A DNA stretch of 64,000 nucleotides, taken from Pelodera strongyloides (Eukaryota; Nematoda; Chromadorea; Rhabditida; Rhabditidae). Made by a program: the position numbers and the translations under genes. Shown here piece after piece: positions 1 through 14,600 of the stretch (within the stretch, counting starts at the first letter, position 1; each line of letters begins with the position of its first letter). The stretch lies in contig JAANDG010000552.1 of the NCBI GenBank assembly GCA_036852015.1, positions 1 through 64,000 on the forward strand, given 5' to 3'. Under the pieces are notes generated by a model that was given only the letters and a program-made list of their open reading frames with translations, did no database searches and was not told the DNA's origin.

Positions 1-513
1 AATAGGAGTGGTGAATATGGCTTCTGGTAGCGATATAAAAGGTTGAAACGGTTGAAACCATTCATGTCATTTCTAACTTGTTCTTCTTATTTTTCTTTAC
101 CGCCAGCTTACTATCCTTACCATTCCCCTCTACACCTGTCTTACCTACACCTTTACGTTACATTTTGTTTTGCTTAAAACCGTTCATCCGGGAGTTGTGT
201 AACGCTTTTGATGGAAATTTGATGAGGACTGATTTGTTTCTGTCCCGAAGAATTCAATGCATCGGATACTGTGACCCTGAAATTAAATTAGTAAAGAAAA
301 TTAATAATTACCTTAATTATTAATTAATTAATCAGTAAATTATATCATATGCACATTTCTTCAACGGCAGGACGAAGTTACTTTGAAAATAGCAACACAT
401 GGAACCATATGCACATACATATGGTTGAAACTGGCAAAAATGCATACAACTTTTGAAGGGATGACGTTGTTTATTTTTCGGAAATTTTGTATTACTATAA
501 AGTCACTACTTCA

Positions 514-691
514 TTAAAGGGATGGGTTCACAAGAGAAAATCACCTTATTTTTATTCTTTCGTTTGATTGCACAAAAAAAACTTAAACAAAGAGCATAAA
601 AATATTTTGTTTGAATTATTCCATAGGGAAGATATTAGGTAAAAACAAGAAATAAAAACAAGGTGATTTTCTAGTAAACCCATCCCTTTAA
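514..691. mobile_element. MITE flanked by TTAA (TTAAAGGGATGGGTT ends)
   Basis: Inverted ends TTAAAGGGATGGGTT (514) and AACCCATCCCTTTAA (to 691) enclose 178 bp, including a ragged ATCACCTTATTTTTA / TAAAAACAAGGTGAT inner repeat. It lies downstream of the PTR stop codon. Elements at 10487-10661 and 31898-32362 have related ends. Bases 1-513 hold a CAGAGGC-family end fragment at 1-29 and AT-rich sequence with no gene seen. Bases 692-827 are also featureless. Confidence 0.75.
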
Positions 692-827
692 AGGCCACGT
701 TCTACCCACTACCATTTTTTGTGTTCTAAAACTACATTTTTTGCCATTATGATAGCGAAAACCGCATTTCCTACGATAGTGAAATTTGGGAGTTATTGTC
801 AAAACTCGATCCCCATTGCATAAATAC

Positions 828-3800
828 TTACTTGTTCTTCCTCTTGAATAATTTGTCGAATAAAGAGAGGAAAACGGGCAAGATGATCAATCCGTGAAGT
901 AGACCAAATATCATGACGAGGGTGATTGTCTAACAATATTCAACAATTAATCAATCAATAAACATATATTTCTTTCTGTCTGTCTGTCTGTCTCTCTGTC
1001 TCTCTCTATCTCTCTTTCTCTCTGGCCATTTTCTATGTTCTTTATCCAGTCCGCTGCAACACGGTGATTTCGAGTGAAGGACAGATTTTCCTACAACTTT
1101 ATGTAAAGTCTAAATTCCGCCAACCTTAAAGAAAACCGTTCCCAGATGACTCGGCTTCATTAAAACGAAGACCATGGCGACGAATGTGCTCATCGCGCCT
1201 TGAATAGTCGGCCAGCCAATGTGTAAAAAGGTTTGTTCCAGTTTTTGTCGGGGTGTCTGAAGAAAAAGGGGAGAATTATATTTCCAGTTTTTTTCTTTTC
1301 TCATCATTCAACTACCAGCTTTAGGTAAACGACAGTTTTTGGCTCCCCAATGTATCTAAGGATAGTTTTGGGCGATGTTGTTATGTCCCCAATACATTAT
1401 GGGAATGTGCGCTTGGTTTATATTTACTTTATGCCATCCTACGTTTAGTATTTGCAACTGTGAATATATGATTAATAATATGTCATGACGTAAAATAACT
1501 AGATCACTTACTGCTCCAGGCACCTCGTAATAGTGATAGCTGATATGTGAAGTTATGTCCACCGAAAAGCCAATAGACCTGAACATACGAACTATTGATG
1601 ATTAAGGTTTTAACACAAAGTTCGGATTTAAAGTAAGCCATCTAAGAATAAGGCCTACTAATAAGGTGCATAAGGTAAGGTTCACAAGGATAACGTTCTT
1701 AGGTGGTATATTTGTTGTTAGTTCGGTCCCTTGTCAGTAGGAACTTGTGAGGCATTTTCGTCTTAGGGCATTTGTTTGCGTATGTTTCGATGTATACGTC
1801 AATAAACTATTTACAACAACTATTTACAATTGCTGAAATACCATAACAAGTAAACAATTTCATGAATTGTTTTCTCACATCAATAGCGATGCCATACTGA
1901 ACGGGTCAATCATCACGCCCCACAGGGAGAGGAAACCGAGGACTCCTGGAATAAAATAGTATTTAGTATATAAATATATGTAATGTAGAGTACACAAATA
2001 AATAAAAAGGAGAAAACCGGAGAGGAGCGCTCTGCTCCATCAAAATACATACCTATCAAAATCAAATTACCTGTTTGCTAATCAACGACAGCACGACGAG
2101 TTACATATTACTTTATTTTCATCATTTCATGGTGATGCACACCCTGTGGTGTTATTTAGTAAATATAAAATACATAAAACCTCATGGAAAAACACTGAAG
2201 TTGACTACAGGAGTTATTTGTTGGGTATAATTATTACAGTATGTAATATTTGTGAAATAGGTAATTTGTGCCTAAAACTTACCAAGATTCACGGATATCA
2301 TTGCGAACATTCCAGCCACAATGCTCGTGAGATCCGGGATGAAAATAATGAACGAAAGTGCCATGCAAAGGACTTCGGAGTACGCAGTTTGCCAGATGAC
2401 GGAATCCAGAGAAGCTGACTGAAAATGGAAATGAAAATGAAAGCCTTTAGACTTTAGAACATATTTTCTGGAGAATAATGACCCCGTTAATAAAACTACA
2501 GCGTATAATATACTTTAAAAAATGGGAAGCAGTATTGAGAAACGCGTTTGAATGTAGATGTTCAACATACTTTTCAATATTTGGTATTAGAAAAACTCAA
2601 CCTACATTTCAATATATGATCAACTCCACCCTCATATATTGAAATTGAAACGTATATTGACCAACTCCACCCAGTGAGTGGTGACCCCCCCCCGACAGCT
2701 CTGTGACCATCTGTCTAGTCCATCCTAATCACTCCTAATTATTTTTATCTTTTATCTTATTACTTTCATAGTTTTGTAGGAATTTGAATTTAGCCGGTTG
2801 GTCAATTCTTATCTTACCCATTTAGATATTCCTTCTTATACATAAGTACTCATTATTTAATTTGGCTGGGTGCATCTGACACTTTATTTTTATTTTTCTT
2901 GGCTCTTGGCAGAATCACTTTTTGTCCTGGTTTCTTTATTACGCTTTCAACACCAACCAACACCTTAAATATCTAAATATCTAAATATTTCTTGAAGCCT
3001 ATTCATTTTCCTTCCTTGTATCGTATATTATGCCACCAAAATCACTTCCCCAATCCTCCTCAACCTCTGGTAGGCCACCTTTGCGCCCGGTAACACGTTC
3101 CCAAAAAACTGTTTCTCATCCGTCTGCGGTCTCTCAGCCGACTGTAGTCTCTCAACCCAGAGCTACCCAGGCCACCATGCCCACCATGCCAATCAATAAA
3201 TCGGATCATGAGACCCGTGATAGCGGGTCTGCTAGATATGACGATGAGAATGCAGGGTTGCTGGAACAAGTCCTTAAGTTTGCGGCTATTGAGAAACCCA
3301 GCGGAGTTGAGAAACAGGTCTGGGACATGATTACTGGCACGCTTAGGATCATGGCTACATTTATTTCTAACTCTGCTCCTAAGGTGGACTCAAGCACCAT
3401 AAGCGTTACCTCCGATTTTGAGCGTGCATCCATCGAAGCCGCCAAAAAGGAGCGTATGCAAAGGTGTGTCGTCCTTCGAATGAATGCTCAACCAGGCTAC
3501 CTCAAATTTAACCAAACTACTGAAGGAGTCAGGGCTAGCATTCAGGCGGAGGATGAGGAAACCGCGAGAGTGAGGGAAATATTGAGGTATGCTGGATGTA
3601 CAGTGCGCCCACTATGCATCTGGCGTATGTCGGAGTATTTGGTTAAGGTGGAGATGCCATCTAAGGCTGCCGCGCAATACATTATAACGAACGCGCACCT
3701 TCTTAATTCTTCTCCTCACAGAGGGATTGGCATTCGTCCAAGCCTTCCTAAAAAGGAGCGCGATCGTTATAATGAATTGCGGAGAGCCCAACTCTACCTT

Positions 3801-6800
3801 CGCCAGGTAGCCCGCAAGGAGACGGTTGTCTATGCTCTTTCTCTACGGAGCAAAGACAACATTCGTGAAGTGGTTGAGGTGCCTCCTATTCCTGAAGACT
3901 GGAAACCAAACCGGAGAGAATACCATGCCCAGGGCGTTGGGGTGAATCGTCCTCCTGTTCAGTTTCCAATTCAAAATCGCCGCTTGGATTCCAACCTCCC
4001 GGGTTCGGAAAACTAAGTCCGCGATCAGGTAGTTCCTCTACTAGCCATCCTTCATCTCTCAAAATATATTATGCAAATTCACGTGGTCTTTCTAAAAGGA
4101 TCTTGAGCTACACTCTGTATTTTCTATCGATAACCCCGATATAGTGATAATTTCAGAAACTTGGCTATGTAGCACTATAAATGATTCCTTTCTTATTTCC
4201 AACTATCCATATCTCTGCTTTCGTAATGATCGCACCAGGAACAAAAAACAAAAAGGCGGAGGTGTTTTAATTCTAGTTAAAAACCATCTTGTTTGTGAAA
4301 AAACCTTTCATTCAACAACTCCTCATTATGAAATTCTCGCAGTTGACGTTCAAGATCCAATGTCTTTGGAAAAGCTCCGTTTTGTAGCTGTATATAGGCC
4401 CGGTGATATTACTCTTGAGCAAAACAACTCATTCACAGATCATCTTCTTGAAATTTCATCTGTTTCACACTCCTGTATTTATGTAGGTGATTTCATTTCA
4501 ACTTCCATATTGATTTTAACTCAATGCATAGTGATAGTGCTTCTGGGCAGGCCTTTATAGAATTTATGAATAATCTCGGCTTAAAGCAGTTTGTTTCGGC
4601 TCCCACCCGCGGCCACAATATTTTGGACCTCGTACTTTGTGCTGAAAATTGTGTGTTTGACGTTATGGTGTGTGATTCTAAAATTACGTCTGATCATTGT
4701 GCGGTAGTTTTCAACTCAACTTTTCCTGCTATTGAAAGTGTTTATCATCCCATTTTTCTATATAGGAAAGCAGATTTTACAGCAATAGACACAGTTTTGC
4801 AAGACACCAATTGGGAAAGCGTTTTAGTACCATATACCTCTTTAGATGAACTTTACAGTAACTTCTTAGAATATCTTTCTTTGGTAGTTCATCAACATAC
4901 TCCTATCTTTGCCAAAAAGCCTAATTATGAACAATATCCCACACATATTAGAAATCTTATTGCGGCCAAACAACGTTTATTCAAATCTCTCTCGTCTCAC
5001 GAAACTCCTCAATTTGCTGATTCATATAGACATATCTGCCGTGAGTTAAACAATCACCTACAGCTGTTTGAAGCTTATAGACAACGTAGATTCTTGAAAT
5101 CACTTCATAAGACTAAATTTTATGCCTATTTAAATAATCGTTCCTCTATACGTCCTTCTGCTGTCACAAGTTTTAGATCCTCACCTTCTAGTAACCTACT
5201 GGTAAGGCCGTTAGAGCAGGCTGAAGCCTTAGCCCAACAATTCGTGTCAGTTTTTACACTAGATGATGGCACTTTGCCGCCTGTTCACCAACGTCTGGTT
5301 AATATGCAAATTCCGGTTATACTTCCTCATACACTCACTTCTATTCTCAAATCATTGAAATCTGGCTGTTCTATTCCACCTGATAAAATACCGCAAATAG
5401 TGTTTAGAAAATGTCATGCCTCTCTTGCCCTTCCTTTATCATTTATATTCAATCTATCTCTGGAAGTGGGAGCCGTTCCGTCGCCATGGAAAGAATCAAT
5501 AATTATCCCACTTGCAAAAAAGACGAATCCGGCTCTGGCATCTGATTTTCGTCCAATTTCGCTTACATCCACACCTTGTAAAGTAATGGAGAAATTATTA
5601 TGTCGTTGGCTCTATGATCATTTCACACTTAATGGTTTTATTCCGGAACAACAACACGGGTTTGTTCGCGGCCGTTCTGTTGAATCACAACTGCTTGATG
5701 TACAATATGAGTGGTTACAAGCAAACGATCAGGGAAAATTTACTGACGTCGTTTACTATGATTTCGCCAAGGCCTTTGATAAGGTGTCTCATCCTAAATT
5801 ACTGCACAAATTACGATCATCTGGTGTACCTCTTAATTTGCTGAAATGGATTGAATCTTTCCTCGATGCTCGAACTTTTACTGTTAAAGTAAATGATGTA
5901 TATTCCTCTCGTTATCAAGTTACCAGCGGAGTCCCTCAGGGCAGTGTTCTCGGACCGCTACTTTTCCTATTTTATGTATCTGATCTCCCACAAACTCTTG
6001 AAAGGTTCCAAGTAAAAGTTAGGTGTTTTGCTGATGACATTAAGGTATATGTGGTATACAATCGTGAAGAACAAAACCGTGCTCATATTTGTATGCAAAA
6101 CTCTATTGACTCTTTGTTGCAGTGGTGTAATTCTTGGCAATTGGAAATAGCCTACCACAAATGTCACTCTTTGTACATAGGTACTGGGAATGCTAAATGT
6201 GTTTACCAAATCGCAAATACTCCTCTAGGGGAAGTTAATTCAGTTCGGGATCTAGGAGTAAAAATACAGAATAATCTTCAATTCAATGAGCATTTAAATT
6301 TGGTATATAATTCTTCAGTTTGGAAAATGCATATTCTTCTACGTATTGTTCGTATTCGTGATCCTACTGTGTTAGTTCATTGTTTTAAGACGTGGGTGCT
6401 TCCTAAACTGGAATTCTCTAGTTCAGTTTGGAGCCCTTTTAAATTAAAGGATATTCGTAAAATCGAACGTGTGCAATCAAGTTTTACTAGCATTGTTTAT
6501 TTTAAATGTTTTGGTGTGCATTCTTACTCTGAACTTCCAAGTTACAGTGAGCGTTTATGTCGTTTAGGTCTTGTTTCGCTTCAGGAGAGGAGAATTCGCA
6601 AGGATTTGGTCCTTGCGTTTAAGATTCTTTCCGGCGAAGTCCGGTTAAGCCGGAGTAAATACTTCCGGCCTAAGCCCACTAATGGGCGAACAAAACTGTA
6701 TAATTTCCGTCTTCCGTTCATACGGAACAACGCTTTCAAAAATAGTTTCTTTATTCGCTCGGCCAATTGGCTTATGCAACTCCCTGCTGATATACTGAAG

Positions 6801-9800
6801 TTACGTACTTCTAATCAATTTCAGGTGGCACTTGAAAGACTGAATTTGGTAAGTTTGCTTCAGATACCATCAAGTGTCTCTTAGAGACATTATGTGTTCG
6901 CATCCTGGTCCCACTGCGCATTTTGTACCATATATACATCTTGTAGTCACAAAGCTTTGTGGCAAACATTTGCTAACAACGGCAAACTTCCGTTCCGGTG
7001 TCAAAATAACGGCCAAAAAGCCTGGAATTTCTATAAAACTATCCGTTCTTTTCCATTTTTTGTCTTTTCTCCAAATTTGAATGTTTTACATTAATTCTGT
7101 AAGGCTTGGGGAGGTCTCACAGCAGTATACATACCTTTGGAATATTCATTATTTATTATTATCCCCCCAAGTTAGGCGTGGGCAGGCTTCACTTGGCAAT
7201 TTTCCACTCTCTTTACTCGAAGTATTTGATATGTGATTATCTTGGTGATATTGAAAACGTGTTCTTGTTCTTGTTCCTCCGTGTGGTGTTGTAGTGTGTA
7301 TTATGTTCCCTATGAATTATTTTCGTTTGGCTGTTTCTTAAATTTATGTTGTTCGTTCAATTGTATTTTCCACCATCTGTGGTGTGTGCATTATTGCAAT
7401 AAATGTTTATCTTATTATATAAAGGAGAAGAGTTTGTCACGGGTTTGTTTTTATGTGCACAACGAAATCCCTTCATAAAGAAAATTCTTCGATCGAAAGA
7501 GCATGCATACAAAATCTTTGCCGCTAGCGGGATTCGAACCCACAGCAGCCCACAATCTCTCGATTAACAGTCCAACACTCTACCTGTTGAGCTATGCTAG
7601 CTTATGGGAGGAGGATCTTATATGAGATAGAAGAGCAATTGCAATAGCAAATTTGCATGAAGTCCAGAACCATATTATACGTTTCCGCATAAACGTAAAT
7701 GAACATCTTTTTTTTACGTTTGAAGAAACTTCTTTTTTTATATAGGGTAACAATCGGCCGAAGGCCGATTCCTCCAGCCGGAGAAGAGCCCGTAGGGCTC
7801 TTCGAACGGCTGGTGTTTATATAAACATGTTTATGTTTATATATTGAAACGTATCTTGACAAACTCAACCCTCATATATTGAAACGTATCTTGACCAACT
7901 CCACCCTCATATATTGAAACGTATCTTGAACAACTCCACCCTCATATATTGAAACGTATCTTGACCAACTCCACCCTCATATATTGAAACGTATCTTGAC
8001 CAACACCACCCTCATATAGAAAAGTATTTTGACCAACTCCACCCTCATATATTGTAACGCATATGGAATATCTCTACTCACAGGATGGATTTGGTCAAGA
8101 TACGTTTCAATATATGAGGGTGGAGTTGGTCAAGATACGTTTCACTGGTTTCACTGGAGTTGGTCAAAACACATGCTTTCCAAGAGATCGTACACAAAAA
8201 AAGAGCTATTGTAGGAAAACTATACGAAGTATTACCCAATAACGATCGCAACATTTACGAGGCAATCTACAAACTACATTTACGAGGCAATCTACAAACT
8301 ACAATTTACGAGGCGATATACAGATATACTGGCTCACCTGATCTGCAAAGTTGTGTCGTTCCGTGTAGGAAACGACTCCAAATTGGGGATATTTCTCAGA
8401 AATAGCTCTCCATCTCTCAATAACTGGGTACATTTCACTGTAACTAAAACAGAATTTTGTAAATAGGCTTTGATATTGGCTTTGATACAGTTGCCTATAA
8501 TTTCTAGACGAGATTCACTTACACTATATAGTCAAAAGCTCATGTGCTGTCAAATTTACTTAGGCCTTGTGTTGCTAACTCTCTCAAACGAATGTATTTC
8601 TGAAATTACTGTAAGTATTGGAAGATTGTAAATATGTACTTACTGTAAATATGTAAATGCAGAGTGTAAATATGTACTTACTAAGATACGGTAGTGAAAC
8701 CGGTAGAAAATAGGAAAGAGTCCAAGCATTCGGGTAGATTTTCCTTGCATGCAGACTCGTTCATCTGAAATTTATTGGTCCATACATATATTTCTTATGT
8801 AAGAACTTTTCAGTCATATTTTACTGTTTTGCTGATTTTTATTTGACGATATTCGTAAATAAAATTGAATAAATCCAAACACACCTTTAGAGTTGCTCGG
8901 AAGTGCTTGGTCGTCTCGTCCTCAACGAACTCAGGAAAATCCACATATGTGAAGTTGACGGGCTGAAAAGAAGAGGAAATTTATACATGGGTTTTTCTAC
9001 AAATTACCGAAAAATACAGTATAATAATAATAAACATTTTACGCTTTAGGAGCGTGCACCTTTAAAGGGTGGAAGTACAGTTTCAAAGTTTGCTTATGAC
9101 ATGTTCCGCAGAGGTCTTGAGCAGTCGGAGATCGGAGACAAGTTCCAGATGACAAATTGCACGACTACTTCTATTGGCGATGATGTAGTGAATATAATAT
9201 GCGAAGTATTACGTTGTTTAATTTAATTCACATGGTAAGCGGATATGGTTGATAATTATTGGCTGAAACACACTGTTTTCCTAAACGATGAAACCTACAG
9301 TTTATTCTTCTCAAAACAGTGTGTTTCAGCCTTTTCCTACGTGTTCCTAAGTTACTCTTTTTGCACCTTTTATTGTTCAGCGCGATCAATACTTACCAGT
9401 CTTCACCAATATCTTCCAAGACAGTTTTTTATGCTCTTTATTAAAGTTTAACTTTCTACAATCAAACTAAAGCATAAAAAACAAGGTGGTTTTCTAAGTG
9501 AACCCATCCCTTTTACCAGTGACAAAATGGTCTTACCGTATCTTCATCTCCCTCTGCTCTATAGAATCTCAAGTAGTCCTCATAGGCGTCCAAGAAGCAG
9601 AATGTCGAGTCGTGACCGTAGGAGTACTTCTCAGTTTCAAAGTCCCTGAAGATGGGGTACGGTAATATATGCTCAATTTGAATTTAAAAAGTGTGTGTTA
9701 GTAATTTAATATATCTAATTGTTTGTATCAGGAAACTGGAATCGGTTAGTAATATTAGGGAGAACATATCAAAGCATTCATTTTTGTTCGTACATTCATT

Positions 9801-11556
9801 TTTTTCAGTTTTGTGCAAAGAATCAAGAATGACAGCACTAAATAAATGACCTACCTTATCATCTGTTTTAAATTCTTCATATTATTTGGATCTCTCAAAT
9901 CTCCAGGATGTTGTACAACAATTCCTAGCGTTTGCATCGACTGAAAATAATGCAATTTTCAAATTTGCAGTATTCAACTGCGTGGAGGTATTGTCGACCA
10001 AGCGGCGTCGTTTCCGCTCCCAAAGATGTACGCCGCTTCATCGCACCTCATCTTTCGATGCGTCTTACTCTATTATAATGTAAGCGTTATACTTTGCACT
10101 CTATACTACTTGCGCGTCAACTTCCGCGCCTCTTTTTAACCTGACCGGTCCAATTGACTAAGCCACTTTAAAACAGAGTGTTTGGCAAATAACATCGATT
10201 TTGCTCACCTTTATGACAAACTCGTATTCAGTCTTGAACTGCGAAATTCGTGAATCTGGTGGAGCTAGATGTTGAATTCCGAGCTCTGTTTTCACTGTCA
10301 TAATGCCATAGACGGAGAGAGCCCAATAGCAGGAAAGAGCCTGAGAACAGAAATATTCAACAATAGCTACTGCAAATTACGGTCGTAAAATAGTACTCAC
10401 GAATATTTAAAAAATAGGCCAACTTGAACCATGGATCAAAAGGATTTAATTCAAAATTTAGCGATAAATAGGAGTTATAATATTATTTAAAGGGAGTTAT
10501 AATACTTAAAGAGATACCGACCAATCCACCACTATCACCCAATATCTTCGTGAGTATTGAAATAGAACACTACTTTTTGTATTCCAAATTTTTATTATCC
10601 CTTATAGAAAATAAAGAAACATAAAAAACAGACTCTATTTCAGGTGAACCGATCCATTTAATAAAATAGATCTGCGAACTTTTACAATTTATAAATCCAA
10701 TCAGATTTCGCTAGATTTTGTTATCTTTCTAAATTCCACTTACCAAAATAGTTAGTGCGGCCATCCACCAAGAGCACACGACCTTAGCCAGACCCTTGAA
10801 AATGATATCGTGCACTTTGCCGGCATGACGAATTGCTTCGATTTTCTCGGGAAGGCAAGTCCTGAAGGGTTCAAATAAAATAAAATCTTATAATTATTCA
10901 AAATTCGTAACAATGAGTAAAGAATTCCGTTGACGATTACAGTTACCAATAAATTTCTTGCTTCTTACCGTAGTTTAACTGTTTAACTACAAAAAAAGCG
11001 CTGGTTCTATTCCGATTGGTCCAAAATTCCAAGCCTACAGTTTTTCGTTTATGCAGTAAAGTCAAAAATTTGGCCAATGTCTGTTTCTATGGTCTGTTGA
11101 ATAATTAATAATTAATATAATTATAATTAATAATAATTATAATTATTTATTAAAACAAAACTCACTTGCACTCTTCCTCTTCTCCTTTCTGTTCTTTATG
11201 TGCATTCAGAGCCAAAACAGCGGGGAAAAGAATTAATTGGTAAATGAAGCAGACAACCGATGCCACAGTCGAGTAGATGGCAAAACACTGAGAATATAAA
11301 TGGATTAATCGATAGTCAATAATAATAAGGATCAAAAAGTCGACAAAAGTAAAATGTGGTTATCTACTACATTTTTGGCCTTGATGAATAAAGTAAAATT
11401 AACAAGGTTCGCTCAAATAACTATATAATACCTGCAGTACTGGAGTAGTTGACAGCACTCCGTTACCAAAGGAAATGAAATTTGTCACGCTCGTTACTGT
11501 CATCGAACAGCCGGCTTCCTAAAATTATTTGAATATTTTAGTTTTCTTTCTTCATG

Positions 11557-11601
<45 letters not shown>

Positions 11602-14600
11602 GGCTCTCTTTTCCTATCTCTCCTCTTTCTCTCAAAAGAGTTATAATAAAAACTCACCCTCAGCATTTCGGCCATTCTTGTGGGAACATCTTTGCATTTG
11701 TCCGTCCGATGCCAGGCGGCCAACATGATAAACACGTCATCAATTCCTTAAATCAATAAAACAATAAATCAATAAATCGATAAATCGATAAATAAGGAAA
11801 CTGGTTATTTGAGTTGTTTCAGAACTGATATGCATAAACAGTTTGAAAACCCCTCGTGAATTTAAAGCGAAATACCGACTGGTTTGTGAAGCACATCGAA
11901 TACACCAGCATTTTTATGCAACCAAGGCAAACGAAAATAAATTAGAATAAAAAATCGAGCTAAATTCGAGCAAATCAGCATAGATACGTCAGAAATTAGT
12001 TGTGCACAATGCGTTTCAAAAACTGGCTGGTCTTTCGCTTTAAACGTTTGCTAAAATTCCTGGACACCATATGGAAATTTTTAAGCATGGATTATGGTCT
12101 TACAATTAGTGAATGAAGGCGTTTAACATAGTTAAAGTAATTTTGAACATTATATTAACATTAAAAAATATTCTATTCACAAAGTGGTACCTACCAATAG
12201 CAAGAAGCAGGAACATGGTGCTGACGACGATACTCTGAAAGGCGTATCCGGTGGCTGATACCATTCCTACTGTAGTGACGGCAGCCAGGATTGGAGTAAT
12301 ACCACCCAACATGGCTTCCAGAGGTTTCGATTCACGGCGAGTGTATCTTAAATAATTATTTTGATTTAGCTCATTATATCATTGTTAGGGTCTTCTGTAT
12401 TGTTATGTTATGGTGTGGTAAACGAGGTGCCCTAATTCAATTATAAACTTCAACATAGTTTGTTACTTCATCAAACCTATCATGTTACTGTGTTTACCGT
12501 TTCTCTGCGATACAATTTTTTTCATCTTTTACAAGTAATTATTTACCTGAATGAGCAAATCACCAAAAATATCATCAGAATAAAGAGTGCAACTGCGAGA
12601 AGAGGAGCTGTTTTGGTGCCCATTGCCTGAAAAGAACAGTCATTTAGGGCGAATCGCGATTTTTGTTGGATCAGAGCATCAAAAATCCTCTAAGATAAGG
12701 AACCTTATCTAATGAAAACCATCCAACCTAGGACATTTCTATGTGTGTTTCTTTGACGGTACAGTTGCATACTATCTACGTTCAATGTACAAATGCAGGA
12801 ATTGTATTCTGTCCTCTCGACGTGGTCGCATCAAAATCATAATCCCACGGGCGACTAGAAATCTTGTGTGCATTTTATGTTCGTAATAAATGTGTATGTT
12901 ATGTTATGTTATGTTACCACAATCCAAATTTTCTCTCATTGCCAGAAAAGAAAAAGAAATGTAAACGCACCCGAACTTCCTTGGCAACTAAGTGATCGGA
13001 TGCTGTGGAAGCTCTCAATAGTCCATATTTATCAGATTCATAGCAGAGGTTTACAACCTAGAAACAAACGCCAATTTGACAGTTTCATAAATTTCTCTTC
13101 ATTAGTATGCATAAGCAGCAAAAAATAAGCACTAATTAATTAATTAAAAAGGTGCTTAATGAATTGATTAATTAATTAAAAAGGTGCTTAATTAATTAAT
13201 TAATTAATTAAATAAATAAGTGATCTATAAAATAAAAAATAAAATAAAAATAAAATTTACCGCGTCCTCCCATCGAATCATAGTGCTCATTTCGTCGTGT
13301 ACCAGGAAATAGTGGAGGATAACCGTTTTGAAATCCTAGAAAATAAATGGTTTACCTCTTACACGCTAACTGTGAATACTTCGATGTTCTAGTTGAAAAC
13401 GAAATGAATTAAGAGGTTAAAGCGAAATACCGGCCGTTTTTTGAAACACATCGAGTAGACTGCATTCTTATGCAGCTTATGCAAATGAATATAAATTATA
13501 ATAAAACAAAATCGAGCTAAATTCGAGCAAATTAGCATAAATACGTAAGAAGCCACGATGCGTTACGATGCGTTTCAAAAAACCGGCCGGTTAGACAATA
13601 TTAATATTAATGTAATATAATGATCTTTAGGGAGAAGTAATAAAATAACAATTATATATGGATTAATGAAGGAATAAGAAAATCGATACAATATTCGATG
13701 AATGTTCTGAACTACACGGATTCACAATTACTTCGATAATTAGACTTACTTCCATATTTGTCGTATTTTTATCCGTCGTTACACCATAAAAATTAGAACC
13801 GATAAACACGCGTTGCCCAAGAAATTCCATGACTGGGTAGGTTATCTAAAAAAAAAGTATTAGGTAATGAATAATTAACAAATAAACTGAGCCAAATCAG
13901 TAAACTAAGGCTGTCAGCTAACCGGTCAATAAAAAGCTATCAAACAATAATAACCATTTTGTATAAACTCGACGTAAAAAAATATCATTATTGAACATGT
14001 TGACCGATTTCCAAAATATACATTTCACCGAAGACATATATTGATCTTCTCTGACAACAGAGCGATTTCTCTTTGACAAGACCTGGACCGAAATATTGAA
14101 GATAATAATAATAAAAATTTACCTCCGCTTCGCTAACATTATTCCTCAACATTTTGATTACAGCAAAGAAAGGGTCATTACGCTGACAGTACGGATCGCA
14201 CATCTCACGAAATGTGACCTCTTGATTGTGCTCGTCCCTGAAGCCGTGAATATTTGAATATTTTTGTCGACTCATTGGTACACACTATGCATCTTTACAC
14301 TTCTATCATATGCACTGCTATGGTACACATTGTATATACATATAATTTACATGTACTTTATGTAGTAAATTGATATAAAAAAATCACATGTAGGTAGGCA
14401 CTAATAATTAATTGAGGGAAATTGACCTTATGCCTTATGTGCTGATTGTGTGATAACAAGCTGTTCTATATAATTATATGTCGTATCTTACCTTACAGTA
14501 ATTTGATTGGAAAGTTCATCAGAGAAATTATCGAGCTGTTCCAGAAAATCCGGCCTTAGTAAGCTGCCGTTGTCGGCGGCACTAATCATCACCTGGAAAT

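Larger units (their letters stand above)
3000..7420 (+). mobile_element. Non-LTR retrotransposon (CR1/Jockey-like LINE), degenerate
   Basis: A two-ORF LINE lies antisense to and within the large PTR intron between exons 8437-8338 and 2418-2283. ORF1 (3030-4016) is followed by an endonuclease plus reverse transcriptase ORF2 (about 4060-6884). An AT-rich 3'UTR follows, with an ATAAATG-like end around 7400. Boundaries are estimates because no target-site duplication was identified. ORF2 carries two frameshifts, so the copy is unlikely to be autonomous. Confidence 0.85.

Noticed and set aside
7841..8060. Regularly spaced 35-bp repeats as a possible CRISPR-like array
   Set aside because: Units are directly adjacent with no unique spacers, and the genome is eukaryotic; it is a minisatellite.
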